This document shows positions 1 through 6,415 of a stretch of DNA of 7,390 nucleotides, piece after piece. The DNA is from Candidatus Zixiibacteriota bacterium (GTDB lineage Bacteria > Zixibacteria > MSB-5A5 > GN15 > PGXB01), in assembly GCA_003641425.1 (NCBI GenBank), contig QNAH01000135.1, forward strand, positions 1-7,390, in the 5' to 3' direction. Each line of letters begins with the position of its first letter. Position 1 is the stretch's first letter. The position numbers and the translations under genes are program-made. Below the pieces are notes generated by a model. It did not search any database. It was given only the letters and a program-made list of their open reading frames with translations, and was not told the DNA's origin.

Positions 1-162
1 TATAATATTACCTATTCCACTCCCAATTAATAGGCCCGTCATGGCTAATATTCCACCAATAAGAATTGTACCAATTAACCAATTGAGATTATCATAATGC
101 CTTAACATATCCTGAGCCATTTGGTACTCAAACCTTAAATTTGCCATTTCATCTTCTTTCAT
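1..162 (-). CDS. Small membrane protein, N-terminal 54 residues (partial, unrecognised)
   Basis: The reading frame is open from an ATG at 162 to the window edge, giving 54 codons without a stop. A strong ribosome binding site (AAGGAGG at 168-174, 5 nt spacing) fixes the start. The first 26 residues are polar and charged (MKEDEMANLRFEYQMAQDML, then RHYDNLN). They look like an amphipathic helix with heptad-like hydrophobic spacing. From about residue 28 a hydrophobic, glycine-rich stretch follows (WLIGTILIGGILAMTGLLIG), very likely a transmembrane helix. The protein therefore probably sits in the inner membrane. The gene follows the HEPN-like gene on the same strand after an 88-nt gap and shares its low GC, so the two may be co-transcribed. 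I do not recognise the family. Its shape resembles the small membrane partners seen near some defence genes, but that is only an impression. Confidence 0.7.
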   Translation of the reverse strand, partial: MKEDEMANLRFEYQMAQDMLRHYDNLNWLIGTILIGGILAMTGLLIGSGIGNII

Positions 163-250
163 TATAACCTCCTTATTTCGACATTTTGCTTTGTGGTCAA
201 TGAGATCGCCCTTATGCTATAAGTAATAAATCCATACTGCATCTATATTA

Positions 251-940
251 TTAATACTCTATAGAAATATTTTCCCTATCGACCTGTTTTTTGAAATTTA
301 GAAAGCATTGTTGCACCGTCTTAAATATAAAAGATTGCGGGAATCCAATATTTATCTTTTCACCAATTTGTTTAAAATCATGCTCTCTGATCAAGGTCTG
401 ATGATTATAATAAACTGACTCCGTTTGACCAAAAATATTGGAAGCATTATCAGGATTTGATCTCATTTCATGAATTGCATAGTTGCGATATTTGCTCCAT
501 AGTATTTTTACATATTCGAAGTTTAATATATCATTTTTTAGATTATCTGAAAAAGGTGTTATAATATGTCCGACTGCTTGCCTTTCAATCTCCTCAATAT
601 TAATGTCGGTATTATAATCTTTTACAAAATAACTTTTTTCATTAACACCGAGTTTGGTTATAAATTCCGCATATTTGGTCATATTACATTTTTTGAAATA
701 TTCTTTTAAAAGCGGTAGGCTAATTTTAGTCCAAGTTTTCTTTTCTCCGGAATACCCTAAAATAAACTTCTTAAAATAGGGAAATTTTTCACCCCTTGGG
801 TGATTATAGGCGTAACCTGCAAAAGCATCAATACAGCAACACATTAATACAAGACCTTCAATTCTTTCCAGGCATCTCTCTTGTATAAATTTAAGGCGTT
901 CTTCAAAGTAATCAAAAAAGTATTTATTGTTATCGTTCAT
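251..940 (-). CDS. Uncharacterised HEPN-like protein
   Basis: This is a complete 229-residue cytoplasmic protein with no signal peptide. The N-terminal third is helical and includes a hydrophobic segment with three cysteines (LVLMCCCIDAFAGYAY, residues 30-45). A central aromatic and basic part follows (KFPYFKKFILGYSG, 52-65; WTKISLPLLKEYF, 70-82). Residues 147-160 read LWSKYRNYAIHEMR and contain an R-x4-H motif (R152, H157) with E158 and R160 behind it. This is the arrangement typical of HEPN ribonuclease or nucleotidyltransferase-associated domains. A following Y-Y-x-H (177-180) and a hydrophobic FP segment (200-201) agree with uncharacterised proteins I recall that share an R-x4-H-E core. 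HEPN proteins often act in toxin-antitoxin or phage-defence systems, but nuclease activity here is inferred from one motif. The start at 940 has no clear Shine-Dalgarno sequence, so it is uncertain. A weak promoter candidate (TTGATA at 1074-1079, 17 nt, TATTTT at 1051-1056) lies upstream. AT-rich codon use differs from the genes to the right and suggests horizontal transfer. Confidence 0.75.
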   Translation of the reverse strand: MNDNNKYFFDYFEERLKFIQERCLERIEGLVLMCCCIDAFAGYAYNHPRGEKFPYFKKFILGYSGEKKTWTKISLPLLKEYFKKCNMTKYAEFITKLGVNEKSYFVKDYNTDINIEEIERQAVGHIITPFSDNLKNDILNFEYVKILWSKYRNYAIHEMRSNPDNASNIFGQTESVYYNHQTLIREHDFKQIGEKINIGFPQSFIFKTVQQCFLNFKKQVDRENISIEY

Positions 941-1148
941 TCAATCACTACAGGCAAATTATCTTTAAATCCTTACTTCTCTATTTGCTAATGATTTGTG
1001 GAATCTCGCCGAGTAGTCGATCAAAGATGTCTTGTTCCACCCACGTTTATAAAATAAAAGCATAATCAGGAAATATCAAGAATAAAGTGCATGATACATG
1101 GCAAGATTTGTCGGGATTGGTGGGGAGGAATATTGGTGGCAATAGGGG

Positions 1149-1190
1149 CGTGATTGCCATGTCGCTCGAAGATTCGCTCCTCGCAATGAC
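1149..1190. repeat. Half copy of the interspersed repeat
   Basis: This 42-nt unit begins CGTGATTGCC and ends CTCGCAATGAC. It matches the right arm of the element at 1299-1450, which begins CGTGATTGCC at 1393 and ends CTCGCAACGAC at 1450, but its middle is shorter. A small extra inverted repeat is formed by TGGCAAT (1137-1143) and ATTGCCA (1153-1159), possibly a remnant of a lost left arm. Repeats of the general form GTCATTGCGAG...GGCAATC occur between genes in many unrelated bacterial genomes. The unit does not encode anything recognisable. Confidence 0.7.
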
Positions 1191-1298
1191 TTAATTTGCC
1201 ATCTCAAATTATAACTCATAAAATCGCTATTTTTTTCATTTTCACTGACCCCATCTGACAGGGCATTAAGCTAATTTATATCAAAATAATAATTAAAT

Positions 1299-1450
1299 GT
1301 CGTTGCGAGCGGAAAGATGCGCCATCGGAGCAGATCGACGCGTGGCAATCACGCGGCTTTTGGGCAAAAGGTAAACTGAGAGTTTAAAGCAACGTGATTG
1401 CCGCGTCACTCATCCTCGCTTGGTAGCTCGGGCTCGCTTCTCGCAACGAC
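1299..1450. repeat. 152-bp inverted-repeat element, MITE-like
   Basis: The outer ends are a perfect 11-bp inverted repeat: GTCGTTGCGAG (1299-1309) and CTCGCAACGAC (1440-1450). A second perfect 10-bp pair lies inside: GGCAATCACG (1344-1353) and CGTGATTGCC (1393-1402). Just inward, GCTTT (about 1355-1359) and AAAGC (about 1386-1390) can also pair. The stretches between the paired blocks differ between the arms. The centre is a short AT-richer stretch with a small AAACT/AGTTT hairpin. Transcription from either side would give a long interrupted hairpin. It carries no ORF, and no target-site duplication is obvious at its ends. It is best described as a non-autonomous palindromic interspersed element; whether it can move is unknown. 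Confidence 0.75.
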
Positions 1451-1596
1451 GTTTGCATTACCTCGACCGCAAAACCGTTACAGGTTCAGTGATGATTGAG
1501 ATACATGGTCTATTATAGAAGGAGGAATATGGGAATAAGGCATCGCAGGGGCGTATTGTCGAAGATACTAAGTCAAACGAAGGAACATACGGCGCC

Positions 1597-1622
1597 GGTG
1601 TCGGGTGCAGTGACCCGACACC
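1597..1622. repeat. Perfect 10-bp hairpin
   Basis: GGTGTCGGGT (1597-1606) and ACCCGACACC (1613-1622) are exact inverted copies around the 6-nt loop GCAGTG. No T-run follows on either strand, so this is not an intrinsic terminator. It lies 12 nt before the dRS3-like palindrome, and the two may belong to one repeat unit. Confidence 0.65.
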
Positions 1623-1634
1623 ACATTGATATAG

Positions 1635-1654
1635 ATTCCCGCCTGCGCGGGAAT
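1635..1654. repeat. dRS3-like palindromic repeat
   Basis: The 20-bp sequence ATTCCCGCCTGCGCGGGAAT fits the pattern ATTCCC-N8-GGGAAT, which defines the dRS3 element of Neisseria. The centre is itself largely palindromic, so the arms can extend. Very similar sequences followed by GACA are scattered in many bacterial genomes. In Neisseria, dRS3 sites are insertion targets for filamentous phage. There is no sign of phage here, so any such role in this organism is speculation. Confidence 0.7.
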
Positions 1655-1827
1655 GACAATATGAGGTCTTTATAGAAGATGAAACAGCCCAAATACAGTA
1701 CTATTAAACCGGTGATGATTTTGATAGCGCGGAAAAATGTGATGTTGAAACATGCGCATACGACAAAACAAAACCGAATGTTTATAATTCAATGAATGCG
1801 TGCATAGTACAACGAAAAAAATCGTCA

Positions 1828-1850
1828 TTTTCGGCGAAATCGGCCGAAAA
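1828..1850. repeat. 8-bp hairpin with A/T ends
   Basis: TTTTCGGC (1828-1835) and GCCGAAAA (1843-1850) pair around a 7-nt loop. On the minus strand a T-rich stretch follows within about 7 nt. It could act as a weak, distant terminator for copA transcripts about 200 nt past the stop codon, but the geometry is poor. Confidence 0.45.
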
Positions 1851-1889
1851 ACGGTACCGATTCGATAGAGAAATTGTAATTGAAGAACG

Positions 1890-1909
1890 GGCAGATGTGG
1901 ACATCTGCC
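1890..1909. repeat. 9-bp hairpin with 2-nt loop
   Basis: GGCAGATGT (1890-1898) and ACATCTGCC (1901-1909) form a perfect inverted repeat separated by GG. The centre is too tight for a normal RNA loop, so in RNA the innermost pair would open. It resembles the other short palindromes in this spacer and has no T-run. Confidence 0.6.
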
Positions 1910-1946
1910 GCGCACAGTCATTAAGTTTACTGCCTTTTCAAACTAA

Positions 1947-1971
1947 CCCACAGCAAGCTGTGGGGCACCCC
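1947..1971. repeat. 8-bp hairpin followed by GGGG/CCCC palindrome
   Basis: CCCACAGC (1947-1954) and GCTGTGGG (1957-1964) are exact inverted copies separated by AA. A second short palindrome, GGGG-CA-CCCC (1962-1971), overlaps its right end, so the two structures are mutually exclusive. This fits the pattern of dispersed intergenic palindromes in the spacer. No coding role is visible. Confidence 0.6.
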
Positions 1972-2049
1972 GGCTACTGTTTCTATAAAGAAATTGATTT
2001 GAGATTCGAACAGGTTCCCTGATGTACAAAGGATCTGTCGCGCGTTATT

Positions 2050-4263
2050 TTATGCCTGCTTCGACTTTAACAGCCGAAGCGAATTGGTTACCACAAACAG
2101 CGATGAGAATGCCATCGCACCCGCCGCGATAATCGGCGACAGCCCGACCCCGAACATGGTGTAAAATACTCCCGCCGCCAGCGGGATGGCGGTAATATTA
2201 TAGAAAAAGGCCCAGAAAAGATTCTGCTTGATCGTCTTGAATGTCAGGCTCGATATCTCGAGCGCCTCGACTAAGGAACTGAGATTATCACGCACCAGGA
2301 TAATATCAGCCGACTCCACCGCCACATCGGTCCCCGACCCGAGCGCCACCCCGATATCGGCCGCCGCCAGCGCCGGCGCATCGTTAATGCCGTCTCCGAC
2401 CATCATCACATTCCGGTCTGCCCGGCGCAGTGTCTCGACAATGACCGCTTTCTGGTCCGGCTTGATTCCCGCCTCGAATCTCTCGATCCCAAGCTGATCG
2501 GCCACCCCTTTGGCGGTCTTGTGGTTGTCGCCGGTAAGCATCAGAACATCACGGCCCGTCCTCCGGACCTTGTCGATCACCTCGCCGGCCTCATCCTTGA
2601 CCTTGTCGGCCAGAGCAAGAAATCCGAGCGCCCGGCCGTTGGTGGCCACATACACAACCGTCCGGCCCAGCGCCATCTGCTCGTCGGCCGCTTTGTCGTA
2701 CTGCGTCGTATCGACCTTTTCTTTTACCATCGTCGCTACATTGCCCACCAGCACCGACCGCCCGTCCACATCCGCCTTCAACCCGAACCCGGGATACTCG
2801 GTCAGGTTTTTTGGCGTCTTGACCCCTATTCGCAACTCCTCGGCTTTCCGCCTGATCGCCCCGGCCAGCGGATGGCTCGAACCCGACTCGACCGTCGCCG
2901 CCAGTTGCAGAAGCTCGGTCTCGTAATCCTCATCGAGCGCCTTGATCACCGGGACATCGAATTCCCCGATTGTCAGGGTCCCGGTCTTGTCAAACACCAC
3001 ATAATCGGTCTTGACCGTCCGCTCGAGTATATCCCCTCCGCGGATATAGATACCGTGCTGTGCGGCCCGGCCCGTTCCGGCCAGGATAGCGGTCGGCGTT
3101 GCCAGTCCCAGCGCGCACGGACAGGCTATTATCAGCACCGCCACCGGCGCCTTGAAAAGCATCGGGCTGTTGGGATCAATCAGATACCAGATTACAAAAG
3201 TCACCGCCGCAATCAAAAGGACGATCGGCACAAATACGCCGGCGATCTTATCGGCCAGTCTCTGCACCGGCGCCTTGCGCCCCTGCGCTTCGGATACCAG
3301 GCGGACTATCTCCGCCAGGAAGCTTTCCTCGCCTACCCCGGTCACCTCGAACCTGAACGCGCTGTTGCCATTGACCGATCCGCCGATAACCGTATCGCCG
3401 ACTGTTTTCTCGACCGGCATCGACTCCCCGGTCAGCATCGACTCATCAATTGCTGTCTCGCCCTCAACAATCTTACCGTCGGCGGCAATTCGCTCGCCCG
3501 GTTTCACCGCGATCACCATTCCCGGCTTGACAGCCGAAACCATGATCTCCGATTCGGCCCCGTCAACCACCGCTATGGCCTTTTCCGGCCTCAGTTTCAG
3601 CAGGGCGCTGATAGCATCACGGGCTCTTCCCCGCGCCCGTGTCTCGAGAAACCTCCCGAGCAATATCAGCGTGATTATCATCGCCGCGCTCTCGAAATAA
3701 AAATGCGACACCGCCGTCTCACCCAGACCGGCCAGCGTCAGCACGGCGTAAGTGCTGTACAAAAACGCCGCCAGCGATCCGAGTGCGATCAGCGAATTCA
3801 TATTGGCGCGGAAATGCCTGGTCTGATTCCAGGCGTCGGAAAATATTCCCCTTCCGGCATAAAACATCACCGGTAGGGTCAGGACCAGCAATATGATACC
3901 GCCGGCCAAGCGGCCGAATAACGGATGTTCAAGAAACATCCCGCTCATGCTTAAAAACATGATCGGTACCGTAAAGGCCAGCGCCGTCAAAAAATCCCGG
4001 CGCACCATACTTAATTCTCTGTCATCGGATAGCTCGAGCGGCACCGCCTTTTTGGCGCTGTAGCCAAGCTCGGATATTTTGGCGCTGATAACCTCTTCGC
4101 TTACTACGCCCGGTTCATATTCGATCGAGGCGGTGGCCATCGCGAAATTGACCCCGGCATGAATCACACCCGGCAACTTCGCCAGCCCCTTCTCGATACC
4201 GGCGGCGCATCCGGCACAATGCATGCCGTCGATTTTCAGCTCAAGTCCTTTTGATTTTTCCAT
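2050..4263 (-). CDS. copA: Cu+-exporting P1B-type ATPase CopA
   Basis: This inner-membrane pump uses ATP to expel Cu+ (or Ag+) from the cytoplasm. It has 737 residues, normal for a CopA with one N-terminal metal-binding domain. Visible in order: an HMA domain with GMHCAGC (C16, C19); eight expected membrane segments; the actuator-loop TGES (278-281); the metal site CPC in the sixth segment (381-383); the phosphorylated aspartate in DKTGT (D425); the N-domain HP pair (464-465); TGD (577-579); and GDGIND (623-628). YN (688-689) and MAFSS (717-721) in the last two segments are the Cu+-subgroup signatures. No key residue is missing. An upstream in-frame ATG at 4308 lies inside the terminator stem, so I place the start at 4263, although no strong Shine-Dalgarno sequence precedes it. 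The gene follows the sigma factor gene on the same strand. No copper chaperone or CueR/CsoR-type regulator is in the window. Confidence 0.96.
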   Translation of the reverse strand: MEKSKGLELKIDGMHCAGCAAGIEKGLAKLPGVIHAGVNFAMATASIEYEPGVVSEEVISAKISELGYSAKKAVPLELSDDRELSMVRRDFLTALAFTVPIMFLSMSGMFLEHPLFGRLAGGIILLVLTLPVMFYAGRGIFSDAWNQTRHFRANMNSLIALGSLAAFLYSTYAVLTLAGLGETAVSHFYFESAAMIITLILLGRFLETRARGRARDAISALLKLRPEKAIAVVDGAESEIMVSAVKPGMVIAVKPGERIAADGKIVEGETAIDESMLTGESMPVEKTVGDTVIGGSVNGNSAFRFEVTGVGEESFLAEIVRLVSEAQGRKAPVQRLADKIAGVFVPIVLLIAAVTFVIWYLIDPNSPMLFKAPVAVLIIACPCALGLATPTAILAGTGRAAQHGIYIRGGDILERTVKTDYVVFDKTGTLTIGEFDVPVIKALDEDYETELLQLAATVESGSSHPLAGAIRRKAEELRIGVKTPKNLTEYPGFGLKADVDGRSVLVGNVATMVKEKVDTTQYDKAADEQMALGRTVVYVATNGRALGFLALADKVKDEAGEVIDKVRRTGRDVLMLTGDNHKTAKGVADQLGIERFEAGIKPDQKAVIVETLRRADRNVMMVGDGINDAPALAAADIGVALGSGTDVAVESADIILVRDNLSSLVEALEISSLTFKTIKQNLFWAFFYNITAIPLAAGVFYTMFGVGLSPIIAAGAMAFSSLFVVTNSLRLLKSKQA

Positions 4264-4279
4264 GGAATTTAAGATAATT

Positions 4280-4321
4280 AAAAAACCGCCGATTTGCAAA
4301 AAATACAAATCAGCGGTTTTT
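4280..4321 (-). terminator. Intrinsic terminator between the sigma gene and copA
   Basis: Read on the minus strand, a 16-nt arm AAAAACCGCTGATTTG (4321-4306) pairs with CAAATCGGCGGTTTTT (4296-4281). Fifteen pairs are Watson-Crick and one is a U-G wobble. The loop is about 9 nt, and the run of six T's ends at 4280. On the plus strand the wobble becomes a C-A mismatch, so the design favours minus-strand transcription. It begins 28 nt past the sigma stop codon and ends 16 nt before the copA ATG. Confidence 0.88.
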
Positions 4322-4349
4322 ATTTGAAAACGATCTAACCGCTATTGTC

Positions 4350-4979
4350 TTATTTGAAACCCATCCCGAGTAATAACTGCGGGCATTTCTTCATCAACTC
4401 TTTCTTGATCTTGGTCCTTGCCCGGTGTAAATACCAGCGAACCGTCGCCTCGGGCATGTTCATGATATTGGCCACATCATCAATATTGCAGCCGTCAACA
4501 TCACGAAGGAAAAAGGCCGACCTTTGCTTCTCATTCAACGATTCCGCGGCCTCGTCGATATATTCGCGAAGCCTGCTTTTCTTGAATGAAGCCTCGGGCG
4601 TGTCGTTTTTCTCATCAGCCTTTTCCTTGACATTCTCGATCGACTCGTGCTGATGCCGGTGATGCTTGCGCATATAATCGATGGAAGCATTCACCGTGAT
4701 CCTGTACAACCAGGTGTAAAACCTCTTCTTCTCGTCAAAGCGCCAGATATTCTGGTTTACCTTGACAAAGACATTCTGCATTATGTCGGCGGCCTCGTCA
4801 TAATCCCCGACCATCTTGTAAGCAAGAGACGCTACCTGGTTTTTGTAAAGCCGGACCAGGCGGGAGAACGATCTCTGGTCTCCGGCCTTGATCTTCTTTA
4901 CAATCTCTTTGGTCTCTCGTTCAACCCGATCATCGAGATCATTGTTTTTGCTCTTGCTCTTCATCACAACCGCACTCAT
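4350..4979 (-). CDS. ECF-type sigma-70 family RNA polymerase sigma factor
   Basis: This 209-residue protein directs RNA polymerase to a specific promoter set. Region 2 spans about residues 36-104, with an LVRLYKNQVASLAYKMVGD core, the DEAADIMQNVF segment and RFYTWLYRITVNASIDYMRK. Region 4 spans about 147-195 and carries a helix-turn-helix (IDDVANIMNMPEATVRWYLHRARTKIKK region). The linker between them is unusually rich in histidine (H106, H107, H109, H111). Only two cysteines are present (C164, C199), so it lacks the Cys-rich tail of copper-sensing CorE-type factors. The start at 4979 is chosen because GGGAGG (4986-4991) precedes it by 6 nt; an in-frame ATG at 5006 has no ribosome binding site. 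No anti-sigma gene follows: a terminator and then copA come next. Its signal and regulon are unknown, though copper or envelope stress is plausible from context. Confidence 0.93.
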   Translation of the reverse strand: MSAVVMKSKSKNNDLDDRVERETKEIVKKIKAGDQRSFSRLVRLYKNQVASLAYKMVGDYDEAADIMQNVFVKVNQNIWRFDEKKRFYTWLYRITVNASIDYMRKHHRHQHESIENVKEKADEKNDTPEASFKKSRLREYIDEAAESLNEKQRSAFFLRDVDGCNIDDVANIMNMPEATVRWYLHRARTKIKKELMKKCPQLLLGMGFK

Positions 4980-5134
4980 GGCTGGCCTCCCGGCTATAGT
5001 CAACATTGTGGGTCTTTTAAATCTATTATAAATCCTTAAACAGATATTATTTTTTTTTGTTCCTCTTTTATACCCGGGGAGCCGTTATTTTGGTCCCATT
5101 CCAATACAAATATCGGGCTTTTGACGGTTCAATT

Positions 5135-5163
5135 GTATTATCAAAAATTCAGTCGAGTGTCAA
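5135..5163 (-). promoter_or_regulatory. Second sigma70-type promoter for the sigma gene
   Basis: On the minus strand, TTGACA (5163-5158) is followed by a 17-nt spacer and TAATAC (5140-5135). The -35 box is perfect and the -10 box fair. It would start transcription near 5128, leaving a leader of about 150 nt before the sigma ATG. Confidence 0.5.
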
Positions 5164-5189
5164 AGATGATTTTGGAACCCCTTTGTAAC

Positions 5190-5218
5190 ATTATACAACT
5201 CTTATTTAGCAAGGTCAA
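5190..5218 (-). promoter_or_regulatory. Strong sigma70-type promoter for the sigma gene
   Basis: On the minus strand, TTGACC (5218-5213) is followed by a 17-nt spacer and a perfect TATAAT (5195-5190). Transcription would begin near 5183, about 200 nt before the ATG at 4979. This is a housekeeping-type promoter; I saw no GGAAC-type ECF promoter here, so the sigma gene does not obviously control itself. Confidence 0.7.
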
Positions 5219-5453
5219 TACTTTTTTTAACTTGAGGTGGTTGGGCCCTCGATTTTGCGACCAAATCAGCGGTCTCACTTATATTTACGCCTGAGCAGAT
5301 AAAAAGTTCCAATAATAGAAATGTTGACTAAAAAAGCCCTATTTTTTTGCCGACAGCATATATCTCGATCGGGCAACAATCAAAGACTAAATAAATCCAT
5401 AATAGAATAGGACAATGGTCGCGAAAAAATAAGAATGTCGTGAATATTAATGG
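5219..5453. other. Gene-free spacer after the M23 peptidase gene
   Basis: This AT-rich stretch holds no supported gene. The best structure is TTGCC/GGCAA-type pairing around 5350-5375, followed on the minus strand by A's rather than T's, so I do not call it a terminator. AAAAAA and TTTTTT flank GCCCTA near 5333-5347, a weak symmetric A/T structure. No clear terminator for the peptidase gene is seen. Confidence 0.5.
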
Positions 5454-6353
5454 CTAATTATTCAGGATATATTCAAGCGGATTTACCCGCTTGCCGTTTT
5501 TAAGGACTTCATAGTGAAGATGCGGGCCGGTCGAATAACCGGTCGAACCCATCAGACCGATAAGATCACCCCGGCGGACCTTCTGGCCCCGTTTGACCTT
5601 GATCTTGCTGAGATGCCCGTAACGGGTTTCGTAACCGTAACCATGATTGATCTTTACAAGTTTGCCCATGCCGCCCGAAACCCCGGTAAATTTCACCACT
5701 CCATCGGCCGTGGCATAGATCGGTGTGCCGGTTTTATTGCCGATGTCGATTCCGGCATGGAACTGTTTATACCCGGTGAACGGATCCAGTTTCATCCCGA
5801 ATCCACGGGTACGGTAACCGCGGGTGGGCATAATCGAAGGTGTGTGATCGAGAATCGAACGCTTCTCCGCCAGAACATCATATACTTCGGCGAATTTCTC
5901 CTTTTCAAAACTGGCCAGACGCAGAAGTGCATCGACATCAGCCTCGGTTTCAAACATCTTTTTCAGACTAGGGGTCAGATTTTCGCTGTTACTGTTTTCC
6001 GGACCGCCGATACCAAGCTGACGCTCATCGGGGCTTATTTCAGGAAGACTGAAAATATTACGGATGACGATCTCTTTCTCGACCAGGTCGGCATAAATAC
6101 CGTTGATCTCTTCTATCTGACCCTTGAGTTCATCATACTTTTTGGCCAGAAGTTCGTTTTCGGCTTTCAGTGTTTCAATCTGGGCCGATGATGATTGCGA
6201 TTTGACAAAAGACGCTGTCAGGAAAACATCGGCCACGAATAAAAAAGCCACCACCGCGGCGCAGGCAATTATAAATGCATATGATATGCTGAACTGCCGC
6301 ATCTTTTCGCGGCTACCCGGAATCAACATAAATGACAGCTTTTTATCAAACAT
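5454..6353 (-). CDS. Membrane-anchored M23 (LytM-type) metallopeptidase
   Basis: This is a zinc endopeptidase expected to cut peptide cross-bridges of peptidoglycan during growth or division. The 299-residue protein begins with a short basic cytoplasmic part (KLSFMLIPGSREKMRQFSIS), then one membrane helix (about 24-46), probably an uncleaved anchor. A likely coiled coil follows at about 55-90 (ETLKAENELLAKKYDELKGQ). The M23 domain lies at about 190-293. Zinc ligands are H199 and D203 in HAGID and H280 in HLH (278-280); H247 in GHLS is the second conserved catalytic histidine. All are present, so the enzyme is predicted to be active, unlike EnvC/NlpD-type activators. Coiled coil plus LytM domain is a common periplasmic arrangement. 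The start at 6353 has only a weak, distant AAGGA upstream; M9 is a less likely alternative. Tandem promoter candidates lie at 6416-6476. Confidence 0.93.
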   Translation of the reverse strand: MFDKKLSFMLIPGSREKMRQFSISYAFIIACAAVVAFLFVADVFLTASFVKSQSSSAQIETLKAENELLAKKYDELKGQIEEINGIYADLVEKEIVIRNIFSLPEISPDERQLGIGGPENSNSENLTPSLKKMFETEADVDALLRLASFEKEKFAEVYDVLAEKRSILDHTPSIMPTRGYRTRGFGMKLDPFTGYKQFHAGIDIGNKTGTPIYATADGVVKFTGVSGGMGKLVKINHGYGYETRYGHLSKIKVKRGQKVRRGDLIGLMGSTGYSTGPHLHYEVLKNGKRVNPLEYILNN

Positions 6354-6415
6354 GGCAGACCGGTCTTCCCGTCCTTTAAAATACTGAGTTACCCATAAAT
6401 CAAAAATTTCGTCGG

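Larger units (their letters stand above)
941..2049. other. Gene-poor, repeat-rich spacer
   Basis: About 1.1 kb separates the AT-rich genes from copA. I see no convincing protein gene or RNA gene in it. It holds the inverted-repeat element, its half copy, the dRS3-like element and several short hairpins listed separately. Near its left edge, GTGGAA (998-1003) and TTCCAC (1035-1040) frame a 43-nt stretch that is open in two minus frames without a ribosome binding site. Open frames in both directions around 1670-2022 consist mainly of palindromic repeat sequence and are judged non-coding. No clear intrinsic terminator for copA, with a stem followed by a U-run, is found directly after its stop codon. 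Confidence 0.7.

Noticed and set aside
965..1063. Minus-strand 32-codon ORF (MLLFYKRGWNKTS...) just upstream of the HEPN-like gene
   Set aside because: It has no ribosome binding site, another frame is also open over the same stretch, and a GTGGAA/TTCCAC pair frames the region, so it looks like repeat sequence or chance.
1670..2022. Overlapping open frames on both strands (83 and 76 codons)
   Set aside because: They consist largely of the hairpin repeats, overlap each other in opposite directions and lack convincing start signals.
941..2049. CRISPR array or tRNA gene in the repeat-rich spacer
   Set aside because: The repeats are not evenly spaced direct repeats with spacers, and no cloverleaf with a T-loop GTTC motif and anticodon arm was found.
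2228..3876. Long plus-strand open frames opposite copA, up to 451 codons
   Set aside because: They are antisense shadows of a GC-rich gene. Their translations are low in complexity or unlike known proteins, while the minus frame holds every CopA motif.
4264..4308. Extended copA start at 4308
   Set aside because: The extra 15 codons would begin inside the terminator hairpin and do not extend the HMA domain.
5350..5376. Hairpin considered as the terminator of the peptidase gene
   Set aside because: The stem is short with a bulge, and on the minus strand it is followed by A's rather than T's.
5303..5410. Plus-strand 29-codon ORF in the spacer after the peptidase gene
   Set aside because: It has no ribosome binding site and runs through A/T runs; likely chance.
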